Part shown: piece by piece, positions 11,160 to 23,283 of the stretch
Layout: every line of letters starts with the position of its first letter
Position numbering within the stretch: position 1 is the stretch's first letter
Origin: Micromussa lordhowensis
Taxonomy: Eukaryota > Cnidaria > Anthozoa > Scleractinia > Lobophylliidae
Assembly: GCA_964020085.1 (NCBI GenBank)
Contig: OZ026609.1
Coordinates: 3,201,528 to 3,265,527, forward strand
DNA length: 64,000 bases
Direction: 5' to 3'
Notes under the pieces: generated by a model
Told to the model about the DNA's origin: nothing
The model's database searches: none
What the model saw: the letters and a program-made list of their open reading frames with translations, nothing else
Translations under genes and position numbers: made by a program

Positions 11160-12700
11160 TTTGTGTTCACAGTGCTACGCATTCATATGTACCCTTACAA
11201 CAAGTTAGCTTGACACGATCCAAGAGCCTGCGATCCAATCGAAAACAAGCACTTGGTGAGCGGTCCACTTCTGAAAAGCACGTGACCTCGATAAGCTCTG
11301 AACTTGAAGGATAAGCTCTGAACTCTTGACGTGATATAGACACGTGATACTGCTCAGCGGATACCTTGTTATGACAGGTCTCTATTGACCGTAACATGGA
11401 TGTCCAATATCAAAACTAAGACAATAGACTGCAAAGCTGATACTACGTGAAAAACGTTTCGAGACACCAACATGACAAGAAGCGATAAAGGAGGATCGCA
11501 ACAGTGGACAGCTGTTTCGCTCTTATTGGGGCTCGTCAGCACTGTGTAGCTGATCAGGTCTCTTGCAGATCCTACGTGGCAGCGCTTATCGTATGCGGTC
11601 CCTTGCAGTTAGTCACTCAAAACTAAGGGTGCATGTTTCAGTCAACCTATTAGCTGGAGTATTACTCTTTCGTGCGTACGCGCGCACGAACAATACCGCT
11701 AGCCATGATAACCATGGGAAAATCAACTCCTTTTCTTTCCTGCTCAGTTTGCTATTTTGAAGCCAAATGCAAAAACTATGAAATTAAAGTTGACCGGCTT
11801 CTTGAATTTTCTTCAGGAAACCCATTTACTTGGATTCAATTCTCGCCCAAATGTTTACATACATTAATGTTCTTAATGCCGAATACTTTTAAACAGGAAC
11901 TGGCCGTCCATAGCTTTAAACTCAGGAAGCAATGTCATATGCTAAGTTTGCTTTTTTAATTAACTTGTGGCGCGCTTACTTGGTCAGTTTGATACGACAA
12001 ACGACCATCTGAAGGAGTTGCTGACTATATACGGGTTGACAAGAAATGATATTGTTGAAATTGTCAAGCGATAATTGCTTGGGATATCGGTTCGACATTC
12101 AGTAGCAGGTGATACATTTTGCTTGGATCCCATATCACTAATGACACAAGAGTGCGCTTAATACAAGTACTAGTTATCTAAATACAACCCACTTTCGTCA
12201 GCTGGGCATAATGAGTTTTTCTGGCTGAGAGAGCATCTTTATACATATCCACTAATTAATCAAATTGTGTATATTTTGACTTTAGTCTTAATTGAAAACC
12301 AAGGTCCTGTCCACAGGACTCATCAATTTTCAAAAGTGTTTTTTTTTATGCACACGTCCTATTTTGTTAACACGGACACCGCCATTTCAGTATCACTTTT
12401 TGCCTTTCTACATTAGTGCGTTGTGCCTTCAAGGCGTGTGCTTTTTGAAACGTTTTTGTTTCCCCACGCTAAATCGTGCTATCAGCGCTATCTATAAGCT
12501 GTCATTTGTAAAGTATATAAGTTTTTTTTCGTCATTTGGATATGTAATCGAAATATTCTGTATTTAATTACGAAAAAGGATTAGCTTTTTTCTAGCGTTT
12601 CGATGTAGATAATAGGCTTAATTTAATTGAGTAGTTAATCAAACGATAACAACACATAACACATCATTGTGGAAAGTGTCCACCGTAAAACACGTCTCGT
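11160..12700. other. Intergenic DNA left of the GPCR cluster
   Basis: Only short unsupported frames are present. No family, tRNA or strong repeat was recognised. Confidence 0.35.
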
Positions 12701-12708
12701 TGAATAAG

Positions 12709-13635
12709 TTAACTCGATAGACATAACACCTGTCTTACAGAGACCTTTACCGCTTTCCTAACGTCTTTGATCTTCCAGCAATAAAGAAGCGGATTTAACG
12801 ACGAACTTAAGAAAACAAGAATTCCCGCTAATCCCCAAAAGATTCCAATACGTGGAAAGGGTCCATTGACAGTGTACAGTGTCGTAAGTATTATAAGGGG
12901 TATATAACAAATGACTAATGATATCAGGACCCATGCCGCAGTAGATACCGTTTTCCTGTATCGTTTCAAGTTCAGTGGTGCACCTTCATTTGATTGCCCT
13001 TGGTGAACGTGGTCTTGTACTTCGGCTACATGATGGCGAAGAGTCAGGAATATTTTCGAGTAGCAAACAGCTGATACCAGAAGGCAAACTGATTGTAAAG
13101 TGTACCCATAGATTTTTGCCGCATCGTACTCCCAAAACAGTACCAGTGCGTAAGCAATGCTGGGAATCCAAACGCAGACAGCTACTGCTTGGACGCGCCT
13201 TAAAGTCACAACTTGTCTGTATCTCAAACCCATCACCAGAGCGAGAAGTCTGTCCACACTTATTGCTGTCAGTGTTTGCAGTGACACAGTTGTCAGAACT
13301 GTAAAAGTGGCTACACCAACATCTGCAGAGTATACACAGAGGTTCATCCATCGGCCCGAATCTGCATGGATATTCCGCATCATAAAGTGCACAGCTATGG
13401 CTGGCCCCGCAATCATGCCAACAAGAAGATCAGTGACTGCGAGGCAACTATACAGAAGTTTGGATGGCGGATAAAGAGAAGACACTTTACGTAGCGAAAC
13501 TAGTATCAAAGCATTCCCTAGAATTGTAGCAATTGAGAGGACACTGTATATGACCGAAACGAAAAGTGTTTCTTTTTCAGAAAAATTTTCAGTGCAAAGC
13601 AGAAATTGTATCGTCTCATTCAAATGAGCGTCCAT
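12709..13635 (-). CDS. Intronless class A GPCR, cnidarian tandem family (intact, 308 aa)
   Basis: This is a seven-transmembrane receptor read from ATG at 13635 to TAA at 12709. Visible landmarks are an N-glycosylation sequon (NET, residue 6), TM1 with GNALI (Asn1.50), ICL1 motif SSLYPPSKLLY, TM2 LAVTDLLVG (Asp2.50), a DRL variant of the DRY motif (SVDRLLAL), TM6 ICYIP in place of CWxP, TM7 NPLLY, and a helix 8 starting CWKIKDVRKAV with a very short tail (VLCLSS). ECL2 is short and lacks the usual disulfide Cys. The fold predicts G-protein signalling at the plasma membrane; the ligand is unknown. Database names such as adenosine- or melanocortin-receptor-like would rest only on general class A similarity. 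It is the most diverged intact member of the cluster and has no adjacent close paralogue. Confidence 0.85.
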   Translation of the reverse strand: MDAHLNETIQFLLCTENFSEKETLFVSVIYSVLSIATILGNALILVSLRKVSSLYPPSKLLYSCLAVTDLLVGMIAGPAIAVHFMMRNIHADSGRWMNLCVYSADVGVATFTVLTTVSLQTLTAISVDRLLALVMGLRYRQVVTLRRVQAVAVCVWIPSIAYALVLFWEYDAAKIYGYTLQSVCLLVSAVCYSKIFLTLRHHVAEVQDHVHQGQSNEGAPLNLKRYRKTVSTAAWVLISLVICYIPLIILTTLYTVNGPFPRIGIFWGLAGILVFLSSSLNPLLYCWKIKDVRKAVKVSVRQVLCLSS

Positions 13636-13639
13636 GGTC

Positions 13640-16230
13640 GTTCAGTGTGGAGTTCTCTTTGCAATTTTTTGGAACTGCGTGGTACTGACAAATGGAATGA
13701 AATTTAACACAATTTTCCCTTTAAGTGCTTTAAGTAGAGAAGGTTGGCCTGTCAATCAAATGACGCTAGAAAAGGAAACGAGCATGGACGTTGCAAATGG
13801 CTTCAGCAAAGCTCCAACTAATAGGTTACTACAGGTTGAATCGTTTGGAGCTTTGAGGCCTAAAAATAGGTTTGATCAGCTTGAAGGAAGAATAAATTAA
13901 GGCATTATTGGGTAGCGCTGAAATGAAACGTTAGCTTCACAGATTTACGGCGATATTGATGTAAAAATCTTACTGAGCTCCTTCGATTAAAGGCGAGGCC
14001 AAACCTGAAACTGTTGTCAAACCAGATGTTTCATATTTAATTAAATGATATTGCTAACACAAGATGCAAATACTGTCAGGAAGGTACTCTACTTTTAATT
14101 GAACAAAACTTAATTGCAACTGAGGAGACATCAAGGAGTCACCATATCGACTGAACGTGGCAATTTCCATTCAAGCACACATGTAGAATATCACTCACCC
14201 TAGATGCATGGGATTCTCCACGTTTCTGTCATTTAAAGTGCAAGGAATACAGAAAGAATGGTCGAAATTGTTACATTAGAGCAACTCGATTTACACAACA
14301 AAAGCAGTGAGATCTTTTTCAAAACAAGGTCAACTCCAGCCTCACTGCCATTTAGAGGCCAGGTCACTGAGCAGACAACTGTAAACTGGTCTACTACTCT
14401 ACCTACCAACTAGACTACTAAACCAATCTCAAATCGTAGTAAAAACAAAACCAAAAGCAAAACCAAAGCAATTGCCTGATTACTTTCGACACTCAATTAA
14501 AAACCGCTCTAGTCACAAAAGACAAAATTAGACTCCTAAGACCAGTGGAAAAGAGGTTTCACCCTTTAACCTGAAAGCAATTCAAGTTAGGACCACCAAA
14601 TTAACAAAACATAATGCAAACAGAAATCTACTAACAGAAATGTATTTATCATGGGTTATGTAACCTTTTCTTTGGGGTGTTACATGGCATGCTGTTCTGT
14701 TGCTTCATTAGCGGTAGGCTATATATATTTGAGTTGTTCTCATTTATATTCATTTGCGTCTTACGACCGTCCCTACGCCCTCAAAATTAAATACCCAGTG
14801 ATCAGGAGTTTCTCTTAGACGTAGTTTTTCGCACGCTGCTTTATGAAAGGTTTAGCACGTTTTGTATGTTTACTGAATGATTTTTATACGAGCATAGTTT
14901 AGATCATTTTGTTGGGTTGTTTTTCTTGCTGTAATTTTGTACATTTCCGAGTTTTCATTCTGTTTGTTGTATTATTTCCATCCATTCTGTTGATGAAGGC
15001 ATAATAAAGAGGGTCGCATACGGCTCGTGTTGACACACCCCAATTGAGGTTGCTTGTTACATGATAAATGTTTTATATTCGTTTGAGCGGGGTAGCGAAT
15101 TAGAATATAACATGACTTGGTGTCATTATACCGAAATGTGACGTCGGTACGCCGTCATTCGTTTGGTTTTTGGCCAAACCTTATCTCATGCATCATTACT
15201 TCCATCGCACAATTTTAACGGCAAAGTATTTGATACAGTTGTGATGTCCTTTAACACTCTGGTTGCCATTAGCAACAAAAATGACGTCATTAACATTCAA
15301 TAATATACTTTTTTTGCCAGCCAGATTTGCCGATTAAAAGAAAACGCAAATGTAGGTCAACTGACATAACAAAAAGTAAAACTATGTTTGATTTTGAGTA
15401 AATCCCTAAACGTAACAATTCTAATGGTAGTTGGTGTGTGATAACAGAACCTGGCTGACTGGTGATTACCATTGTGATGTATTTGCTTCAAAATAACAAC
15501 TAACTTTGTCACGGTTGAAGTGATATAATAAGTTTGAACAGTGAAAATTTTGTCGATGTTCACCATCAAGGAAGGGAAGTGTTTGAACAACGAAAAAGTT
15601 GCGTTTCAATGGACCAATTTCGATGTATACAAATTCAAAAATTCAAGGTGGTAATTTTTCCATTCACATCAACACAGTAAATCAATCTCTGACGCTTGCC
15701 ACAAATCCGTCAAGTCCCGAAGCAGTGAGAGGGAAACGTATGAAGCCTTTAGAACTGAAAAAGTGACTCTGACGGTAACTAATTCCGCCCTTTTTTGAGG
15801 ACATTCCTTAGTTTATTGCCGGGCATGGCTTCCTTTTCCTTTGAATAGGGTTGATATTAGAATTTATTTGTACATTAAATACATTGATTTGGTAATCGTT
15901 TTCTTAAAACTGAAAGTTTTGATACTTAGACTCATCTTATATCACTCCTCCTAAAATTACAGGACAATTATATGTAAAGGTTCTGGCTCAGTTCAGCTTT
16001 GCTTGTATTATCTGCGGGATGTAGACTATGGTAAGTTTTATAGTCTTAAAATAAAGTAAACTTTTAATTAAAAATCCAGATTAAGTGCAGTCGTGCCAAA
16101 CATTGCTGTGCCAAACATTGCTGTTGCCTTCTTTCACTTTTATATTTATTTTGTTGTCCGCCGCCAAGAAGTTCAAATTAACCTAATTCTAAGGTGCTAT
16201 ATCAAACTATAAGATAAAAAATGTTTGAAA
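13640..16230. other. Intergenic DNA with a possible solo LTR
   Basis: There is no supported gene. From 14678 to 15061 a 384-bp stretch starts TGTTACATGG and ends CTTGTTACA, with AATAAA about 60 bp before the end. That would suit a solo LTR, but no target duplication or internal retroelement sequence was found, so the call stays weak. Confidence 0.3.
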
Positions 16231-16234
16231 ATTA

Positions 16235-16677
16235 ATTTGTGTAACAAAATATCTGTGTGCGGATCGTGTTCTTTACTTGTTGTCGCACCTCTGATCTTCC
16301 AGCAATAAATGATCGGGTTAAAGACGAGTTTAAACAAAAAAAAGAGTTCTTGTAAATACCCAAACTGCATGAAGAAATGGGGAGGACCCGTTACTTGTAA
16401 CTATCGCTAAAACTACACTGTACGGAAGATAACATACTAACGTCAATAGAATACACATTGCGGTAGATACACTCTTTCTGTACTGTTGCATGTTCTGTAC
16501 CATTTCTCCATTTGGCTGTTTTTGGTGAACATGGTCTTGTATTGAAGCCTGATGATGTCGAAGAACAAAGACTAATTTCGAATAACAACAGACCGAGACC
16601 AGCAAAGAAAAGTAGATGCTTTCCAAATAAATGGACAGAGCAAAGCAGGGGCTGTATGGTTTGTTAGAATTGTCCAT
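16235..16677 (-). pseudogene. GPCR pseudogene, TM1-TM4 deleted, close paralogue of the 33445 gene
   Basis: The start (MDNSN) and first residues match the intact receptor at 33445-34362. The sequence then jumps from the TM1 start (about codon 27) straight into TM5 (LLVSVCCYSK). TM5-TM6 and ICL3 (HHQASIQDHVHQKQ) follow, and a poly-T tract at about 16338 breaks the frame before TM7. The TM7/helix 8 codons (CWKI) survive out of frame to about 16235. The 5' and 3' flanks also match the 33-34.5 kb region in inverted orientation, so it is a dead copy of a segmental duplication. Confidence 0.85.
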
Positions 16678-17638
16678 TGCCAATGGAACTCCGTGCGCTA
16701 ACACTCTGAGGATCAAGAGTCATCTACACATTTTACTATCGGATATCGCCTAAATTGTGATTAAACGTTAGGAAAAGAGCCGTGAGACTCGCCGTAGAGT
16801 GACACATGTAAAAAAAATTAAAGCAAACAACCAAATTCAAGATGAGCCTCGATGATTTAAGGATGTAATAGACAGCTTACTTTACTGCGTGTGGTAAAAG
16901 TTCCCACGCGCTGCGTTTTTACAACTAGCGCCACGATGTTTTAAATGGAAAAGAAGATTTTCAGTTCTGCACAAAATTGTTTTGAAGTTTTAAGCAAGAA
17001 ACTAAGCTGTCAACGTCTAAAAAAACTATCCATACAATAGGCGTGACATGAAGTAAGAGAAGGTAAGTTCAAAATGTAATTACATTAAGATTGACAGCTA
17101 TTCCATTTTTTTCAGTTTTGTAATCCCTGATACAAAACTGCTAGCTGTTTAGCAATAACCTCGGGTCAAGCCCACGAGACCAACCGCTATCTCGACATGG
17201 AGAATCGATTGGCAATGGAAAATTCATCGTCCATTGAAGAATACAAGAAGACCATTCAATTTCTAAAATTCACAGCACCTTCTTCAGGAAAACACTGGTT
17301 TTTTGCATCTGCTATATACGTTCTCTTCGCCGTTACTGCCACCCTAGGGAACACGCTAATGCTATTCACGTTGCAAAAGCAGTCTTCCCTTCATCCGCCA
17401 TCTAAACTTCTGTACCGCTGCCTCGCAACGACTGATCTATTGGTTGGCCACATTTTACAACCGAGTCTAGCCTCATACTACGCACTCTTGGTAAAAGAAC
17501 AGCGCCCTTCCGATCTTTGTCTGGTCGGAACGATTTGTGTACTAACTTTCACAACTCTGTCTGCAGTTTCTTTGCTACCAATGACCGTGATTAGTGCACA
17601 TGTGGACAGACTTCTCGCTCTGCTAATGGGATTGAGAT

Positions 17639-17660
17639 GTATGGGTTATTGACCAAGTGT

Positions 17661-17693
<33 letters not shown>

Positions 17694-17853
17694 TTTGTTT
17701 TGCGTGTTTATGGACCGAGACGGAGTCGAGGTCCATAAACACGTAAAAAAGCCATTTTGACCGAACAAGCTTGGCCAATAAAGGATTTATTATATGGCTT
17801 TTGGGGAAATTTTTCTTGCGGGACAAGGCGGGTAGTCCCGAGCGGGCAAGATG

Positions 17854-17884
<31 letters not shown>

Positions 17885-17936
17885 CAGCGCAGGATTTGAT
17901 TCATCTTGCCCGCTCGTGGAGCTAGCCATATAATAA
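17639..17936 (+). mobile_element. Foldback unit A (298 bp) inserted in GPCR pseudogene
   Basis: It starts GTATGGGTTATTGACCAAGT and ends GCTAGCCATATAATAA. Two palindromic parts are visible: a GGTCAAGATGG...CATTTTGACC arm pair and a GTCCCGAGCGGGCAAGATGG / CCATCTTGCCCGCTCGG pair. It interrupts the receptor between GGATTGAGAT and ACAGACATATTG. Confidence 0.8.
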
Positions 17937-18258
17937 ACAGACATATTGTAACTCTGGGGCGAGTTCGAGCTTTCGTTGCATTGTTTTGGATTGTCAGCCT
18001 TGGTTTCGCTGTGGTGACGATTTGGGAATTTCCGATTGGAAAACGCTATAACTTCACACTGATAGCATTTTGTATTTTAAATCTGTGCTCTGTTATTTGA
18101 AAATCTTTTTCACCCTCCGCCAGAATCAAGCTCACGCTCAGCAGCTACAAGGACAGCCCGATGGTGGAGGAATTCCATTCAATATTGCAAGATACAAAAA
18201 AACTGTGGCTACCGCAATTTGGGTGGAACTTACGTTAATAGCATGTTATGTGCCATAT

Positions 18259-18327
18259 GTATGGGTTATTGACCAAGCTTGTTCGGTCAAGATGGCTGGA
18301 TATTGGCCGAGTGCTGTTTTTTGCGTG

Positions 18328-18360
<33 letters not shown>

Positions 18361-18493
18361 CACGCAAAAAATGAACGAGGCCAATATCAAGCCATCTTGA
18401 CCGAACAAGCTTGGTCAATAAAGGATTTATTATATGGCTTTTGGGGAAATGTTTCTTGCGGGACAAGGCGGGTAGTCCCGAGCGGGCAAGTTG

Positions 18494-18524
<31 letters not shown>

Positions 18525-19205
18525 CGGCGCAGGATTTGATTCATCTTGCCCGCTCGCGGAGCTAGCCATATAATAAGTATGGGTTATTGACCAAGCTTGT
18601 TCGGTCAAGATGGCTTGATATTGGCCGAATTCCTTTCTTTGCGTGTTTAGGAGTCGAGGTCCATAAACACGCAAAAAAAAAGGAACTCTGCCAATATCAA
18701 GCCATCTTGACCGAACAAGCTTGGTCAATAAAGGATTTATTATAGGGCTTTTGGGGAAATTTTTCTTGCGGGACAAGGCGGGTAGTCCCGAGCGGGCAAG
18801 ATGACTCCATCTTGCACGCTCGGGTAGCCAATCACAGCGCAGGATTTGATTCATCTTGCCCGCTCGCGGAGCTAGCCATATAATAAGTATGGGTTATTGA
18901 CCAAGTGTGAGGTCAAGATGGCTGGATATTGGCCGATCGAGTTCTTTTTTTGCGAGTTTATGGACCGAGACGGAGTCGAGGTCCATAAACACGCAAAAAA
19001 AGAACGAGACCAATATCAAGCCATCTTGCCCGAACAAGCTTGGTCAATAAAGGATTTATTATATGGCCTTTGGGGAAATTTTTCTTGCGGGACAAGGCGG
19101 GTAGTCCCGAGCGGGCAAGATGGCTCTATCTTGCCCGCTCGGGTAGCCAATCACAGCGCAGGATTTGATTCATCTTGCCCGCTCGCGGAGCTAGCCATAT
19201 AATAA
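18259..19205 (+). mobile_element. Three head-to-tail foldback units (B, C, D)
   Basis: The units span 18259-18576, 18577-18886 and 18887-19205, each beginning GTATGGGTTATTGACCAAG and ending GCTAGCCATATAATAA. Within each unit a TTGACCAAGCTTGTTCGGTC arm faces its complement, and a TTATTATATGGCT / AGCCATATAATAA terminal pair bounds the second half. Open frames across the units are by-products of the repeat and not genes. Unit C recurs in inverted orientation near 24.84-25.15 kb. Confidence 0.85.
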
Positions 19206-19729
19206 ACAGACATATTGTAACTCTAGGGCGAGTTCGAGCTTTCGTTGCATTGTTTTGGATTGTCAGCCTTGGTTTCGCTGTGGTGACGATTTGGGAATTT
19301 CCGATTGGAAAACGCTATAACTTCACACTAATAGCATTTTGTATTTTAAATCTGTGCTCTGTTATTTGAAAATCTTTTTCACCCTCCGCCAGAATCAAGC
19401 TCAAGCTCAGCAGCTACAAGGACAGCCCGATGGTGGAGGAATTCCATTCAATATTGCAAGATACAAAAAAACTGTGGCTACCGCAATTTGGGTGGAAGTT
19501 ACGTTAATAGCCTGTTATGTTCCATATGGTATAGTTATAGCAGTAATTTTTAATCATGAGTCATCTCCTTTTCTGGATGTTACTTGGGGCTTAACAGTAA
19601 CTCTTGTTTGTTTAAATTCATCTCTAAACCCACTTCTATATTGTTGGAAGATCAAAGCGGTGAAACAAGAAGTAAAGAGCATGATCAGAAAGATTTTGTG
19701 TTTGTCAAACTATATAGGTTAAGAATCAT

Positions 19730-21870
19730 TGAATAAAGTACTGTTACTTGGCTTAAAATAAAATCTATATTGAAATGGAGCTTAGCGTACTTGTTTTGAA
19801 CCAATAGACTTTCAAATTCGCGTGTTTGATTGCGTGTTTGCAGTGGCGTTTAAAACTGGGCCATTTTAGATGAGGAATGACTTGTTCACAAAGAGAAAGA
19901 CATGTCGATCACTCAGTTTTATTAAGGAGCACTGGAACACCATGGCCGGGGCGTTTTTATTCCGTTTTTATGTCTCGGGTTGTTTTTAAAGAGATGGTGC
20001 AGTTGATCGATACAATTTTTTTAACGAATCGAGTTTGCAGTGCAGTAGTCATTAAGTTATTCGAGCTGACAAGTAAGTTAAGGAAAGTGATATTAATAAA
20101 CGCCAAACGTGCAAATAAAGTTGACACTTCAATATTTGTGGAACTATTTCTCTGACATCAGAACTATCGACTTCCCGAGCTTGTCAACGCCGGCCGTCCT
20201 TGGTATTCTCTTTTTACTGTTTTCATTAGCACAATACTGACAAAACACTGGAGCTGTTCTATTATGTAAGTCCTCAAGTAGCTTAGTGAAACGCAGTAGG
20301 AATTATATAAACCAAAATAACAAACATAAAATAGATAAAATATGTATGGGAAATCAACTATAGGCCTAAATATTCTAAAATAAAACTATGATTGTGCAAA
20401 TAGACCTCATTGACCTCGACATTGTTGTCTTTGTGTCTTTGATGCAATTTGCGCGCAATTTATATCCATTTTAGACCGTTGTGTGGCTTTCGAAATTTAG
20501 TGAAGTCGTTGGTTGGGGTCACCCCTCATAAAGCATAGGAAGGCCGGTGACTGTAGGCGACCTCGTCTCAACCGCTCTCGTATAACAAAGCAACCTACAA
20601 AATGGCCATAAAAACACCACAGCCATAACGCCAGATAAATTCCCCATCACATCAACTCGTCACCGCGCCCGTACCGCGATTTTAGAGAAGAGAGAAATTT
20701 CAAATAAGAGTTTTCTTTAATCTTCCAGCGCGCTCGAATTATTTGGTGACTACGGCCGTTGGAGCTTGATCGCGATCATGTTACGATTTCGCCTCTCGGG
20801 GACTAGTGTGGGTATTGACTAGCGACACAATTTGTCTTTTGCCTCCCCTAGATAGTCTACTTATTAAGCGTTGCTGGCGCGTTTCGAACTGGCCAATGAG
20901 CGTGCAGAATGTAACATGATCACGATCACGTTCCAACCAAAAATATCCTAACGTCCTAGCATGCAACACGAGCCAATGAATGCCTATGTACCAGGTATCC
21001 CTCTGCTGTTCTACTCCTCAGCTCTCCCCTCATACTCAGGCTAGGAATGTTTTGTGCTTTTTAACTTCAACTGTTTTAGGAGTTTGAATGATTTTATTCC
21101 GAATTATTTACATTTCCACATTGTAAAATCACGCAGGAGTGTCGAGCGTAAACGTTGCAAAACGTATTGGAGAGTCTTACATTTGATGAAACTGAAACTT
21201 CACAAGGATTGATAAAATTATTTTATTTTGGAAAATGGTGACATCACATGAATACCAAGATTTGAGGACAAAATAAACTTAAAAAATGAAAGTTTGTCCC
21301 AAAAGCCTTGGAGCCATGTTAGAATATTGCTACATCCAACGTGGCCTATTATGCTCTGTTTTACCGTTACTTTAATTAAACTGCGAACTCCCTTGCTTAC
21401 GAATCAAATGAAAAAATTCACTGGTATACCTCACTTATCACAAATAGAAATAATTACTCGTCTAGCAAAATTTTTTACGTTATTCCGGCGATGTTTACGT
21501 TGGATATTTTAGACGAAAGCCACATTGCATCTACTTCTCCATCTACATCCACAATTGTTTTAGTTGATATCCACAGCCGTTTTCTGGCCTTTAAGAAGTG
21601 GTTTTTATAAAATCAATTAACTCTCGTCTTTCGACACGAAATAGTCGCCACATTAAAATACTATCTCAAATACTATCTACTATCTATCTACTATCTAAGA
21701 TGCTATCTTAGTCACTGTTAAGATTGGCATCTACTCGGCGCTGTTTTGAAATTTTTGACAAAGGTGGTTCGGCCTTGTAAAAAAAAGGCTCAAATATCAT
21801 ATAAAATAAATTGATTGAAAGCGTCCCAGCGAATTTGCATTTTTAGTCGAGGAACGCACAAAACGCGATT
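19730..21870. other. Downstream flank of GPCR pseudogene and intergenic DNA
   Basis: Bases up to about 20130 match, in inverted orientation, the DNA downstream of the broken receptor at 38193 (for example GGCCGGGGCGTTT and AACGAATCGAGTTTGCAGT), with indels. From 20130 to 21870 no gene or clear repeat is seen. Confidence 0.5.
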
Positions 21871-21874
21871 GACA

Positions 21875-22152
21875 ATGGAAAATTCTTCGGCCATTACAGA
21901 TTAGAAGAACGCCATTCAATCTGTGCTATGCAGAGCCCATTCGTCAGGAAAACATTGAGCTACTTTTTCCACCATAAACTTTTTGTTCTCCATTATCGCC
22001 ATCCTGGGGAATACCCCGACTCTAGTTGCGTTGCGCAAGGAGTCTTCCCTTAAATTGATCTCTCAACCCAATTCTTCATTGCTGATAGATCAAGGAAGTA
22101 AAACGTTAGACAAGAAGAAAAGAACACGATCAGGCAGTTTTTGTGTTTGTAA
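21875..22152 (+). pseudogene. GPCR pseudogene: TM1 fused to C-terminus by a large deletion
   Basis: ATGGAAAATTCTTCGGCCAT matches the start of the receptor at 23284, but codon 10 is TAG. TM1 follows (IIAILGNT, ALRKESSL), then the sequence jumps directly to the end of TM7 (CTCAACCCAATTCTTCATTGCTG, then AGATCAAGGAAGT) and the family C-terminus with stop at 22150-22152. About 650 bp of the receptor is missing. Confidence 0.85.
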
Positions 22153-22159
22153 CTTAGCG

Positions 22160-23280
22160 GTGGAAAAAATAATTTATAATAATCCATAACTTTTGATCAA
22201 ATTTAGATCAAAATGAAACCTAGACTAGTTTGCATTAGCCACAAGGAAAATTTTCTCCCTGATTCGTGAGGAATCATCGTCTGCCTTCATTATAGAGACA
22301 GCAACTGTCAATTTGACTATTTAATTAAAAGCTGCGTGTCCTGAATGCACGTATCTACGTTTTGATTTGACGCAATTCGTCTCAGTCGACGTTTTTCATC
22401 ATCAAACAAGTAGAATTAATCCTAACAGAAAGCACAAAGCCATCTTAAAATATGAATGGCTATTAACTTTTTAGCTGTACTTGAAATAAAACGCATAATT
22501 CCTTATCCACCATTCCATCATTTCTTCTCAAAATGATCACGTAGCAAAAAGTGTATATATAGATTCAAGGAGATCTTAGTTTTCTGCCAGGTAACATTCT
22601 GCAGAGGCTAAGGTAGTTGCATGGGAAACCGTTTATTAAATAGTTAATTTACACCAGAGAAAATATTGCGAGGTGAATGCAGATGCGTGGGGAAACCAGT
22701 TGTTAAATGGTTAATTAATGCCGCCTCTAAAAGATGTAGGTTTTGCTAGAGAGAAATCAGTCACAAGGAACGTCAATTTTTGTTGCTTTGCTTGTTTTCA
22801 TTTTTAACTGCCTTTACTACAGGCTCAAAGCGGTAGTTTCCTCGTTTCCAGAGAAACAGTTTTGATGGCAGGTATATATAGTACTTTTACAATCAGCTCA
22901 TCGCATGTCTTATACGTTAGCATTAAGATAAGTGGTCTGGATGTTTGTGGAAGACCATTAAAAACTGCTCAATTTATATGTGGCCTATATCATTGGTCGT
23001 TCTATGCCTAAGTAACAAAACACTGACCTAACTATTACATAACCATTTGCAGGCTTTTACGCAGTTTTATAACAATTTTTAATCCTATTTGGACAGGAAA
23101 CATTGTAGCAACAAAACGGTGTATATGTTGACTTAGTAACTGTAAAGATCGACACCTATTCTGATCTACTCCACTAGCCTCTTCAGCATGCGCCCACGTG
23201 ACCAAGTATGACGTAAACTGAATTGATCGACGGCATCGCAGCAAATGTTCATTTCTTTGGGCAACACGGAAATTTGACAA
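22160..23280. other. Intergenic DNA between GPCR pseudogene and intact GPCR
   Basis: No gene is seen. A diverged duplication of about 35 bp (GGGAAACCGTTTATTAAATAGTTAAT... and GGGGAAACCAGTTGTTAAATGGTTAAT) occurs at about 22620-22720. The promoter of the 23284 receptor must lie here or just upstream, but no element could be fixed. Confidence 0.35.
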
Positions 23281-23283
23281 GCA

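Larger units (their letters stand above)
17197..19722 (+). pseudogene. GPCR pseudogene split by foldback elements and partly tandem-duplicated
   Basis: The N-terminal half (17197-17638; MENRLAMENSSS, ICL1 SSLHPPSKLLY, DRLLALLMGLR) is cut at the DRL-proximal GLRY codon by a foldback insert (17639-17936). TM4-TM6 follow at 17937-18258, then three more foldback units (18259-19205), then a second copy of TM4-TM6 running to the gene end (19206-19722; NPLLYCWKIKAVKQ). The duplicated receptor pieces differ at about six positions over 322 bp. Both share the same frameshift in TM5 (in-frame stop at LNLCSVI, then YLKIFFTLRQNQ in another frame), so the gene was dead before the duplication. The closest relative in the window is the broken gene at 38193-39112. 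Confidence 0.9.

Noticed and set aside
14678..15061. Solo LTR
   Set aside because: TG...CA ends and AATAAA are present, but no target duplication, second LTR or internal retroelement sequence supports it; kept only as a note.
18259..19202. Open frames reading MNQILRRDWLPERARW and relatives, repeated in the 18-25 kb region
   Set aside because: They are translations of foldback repeat units, recur in both orientations through the palindromes, and have no domain.
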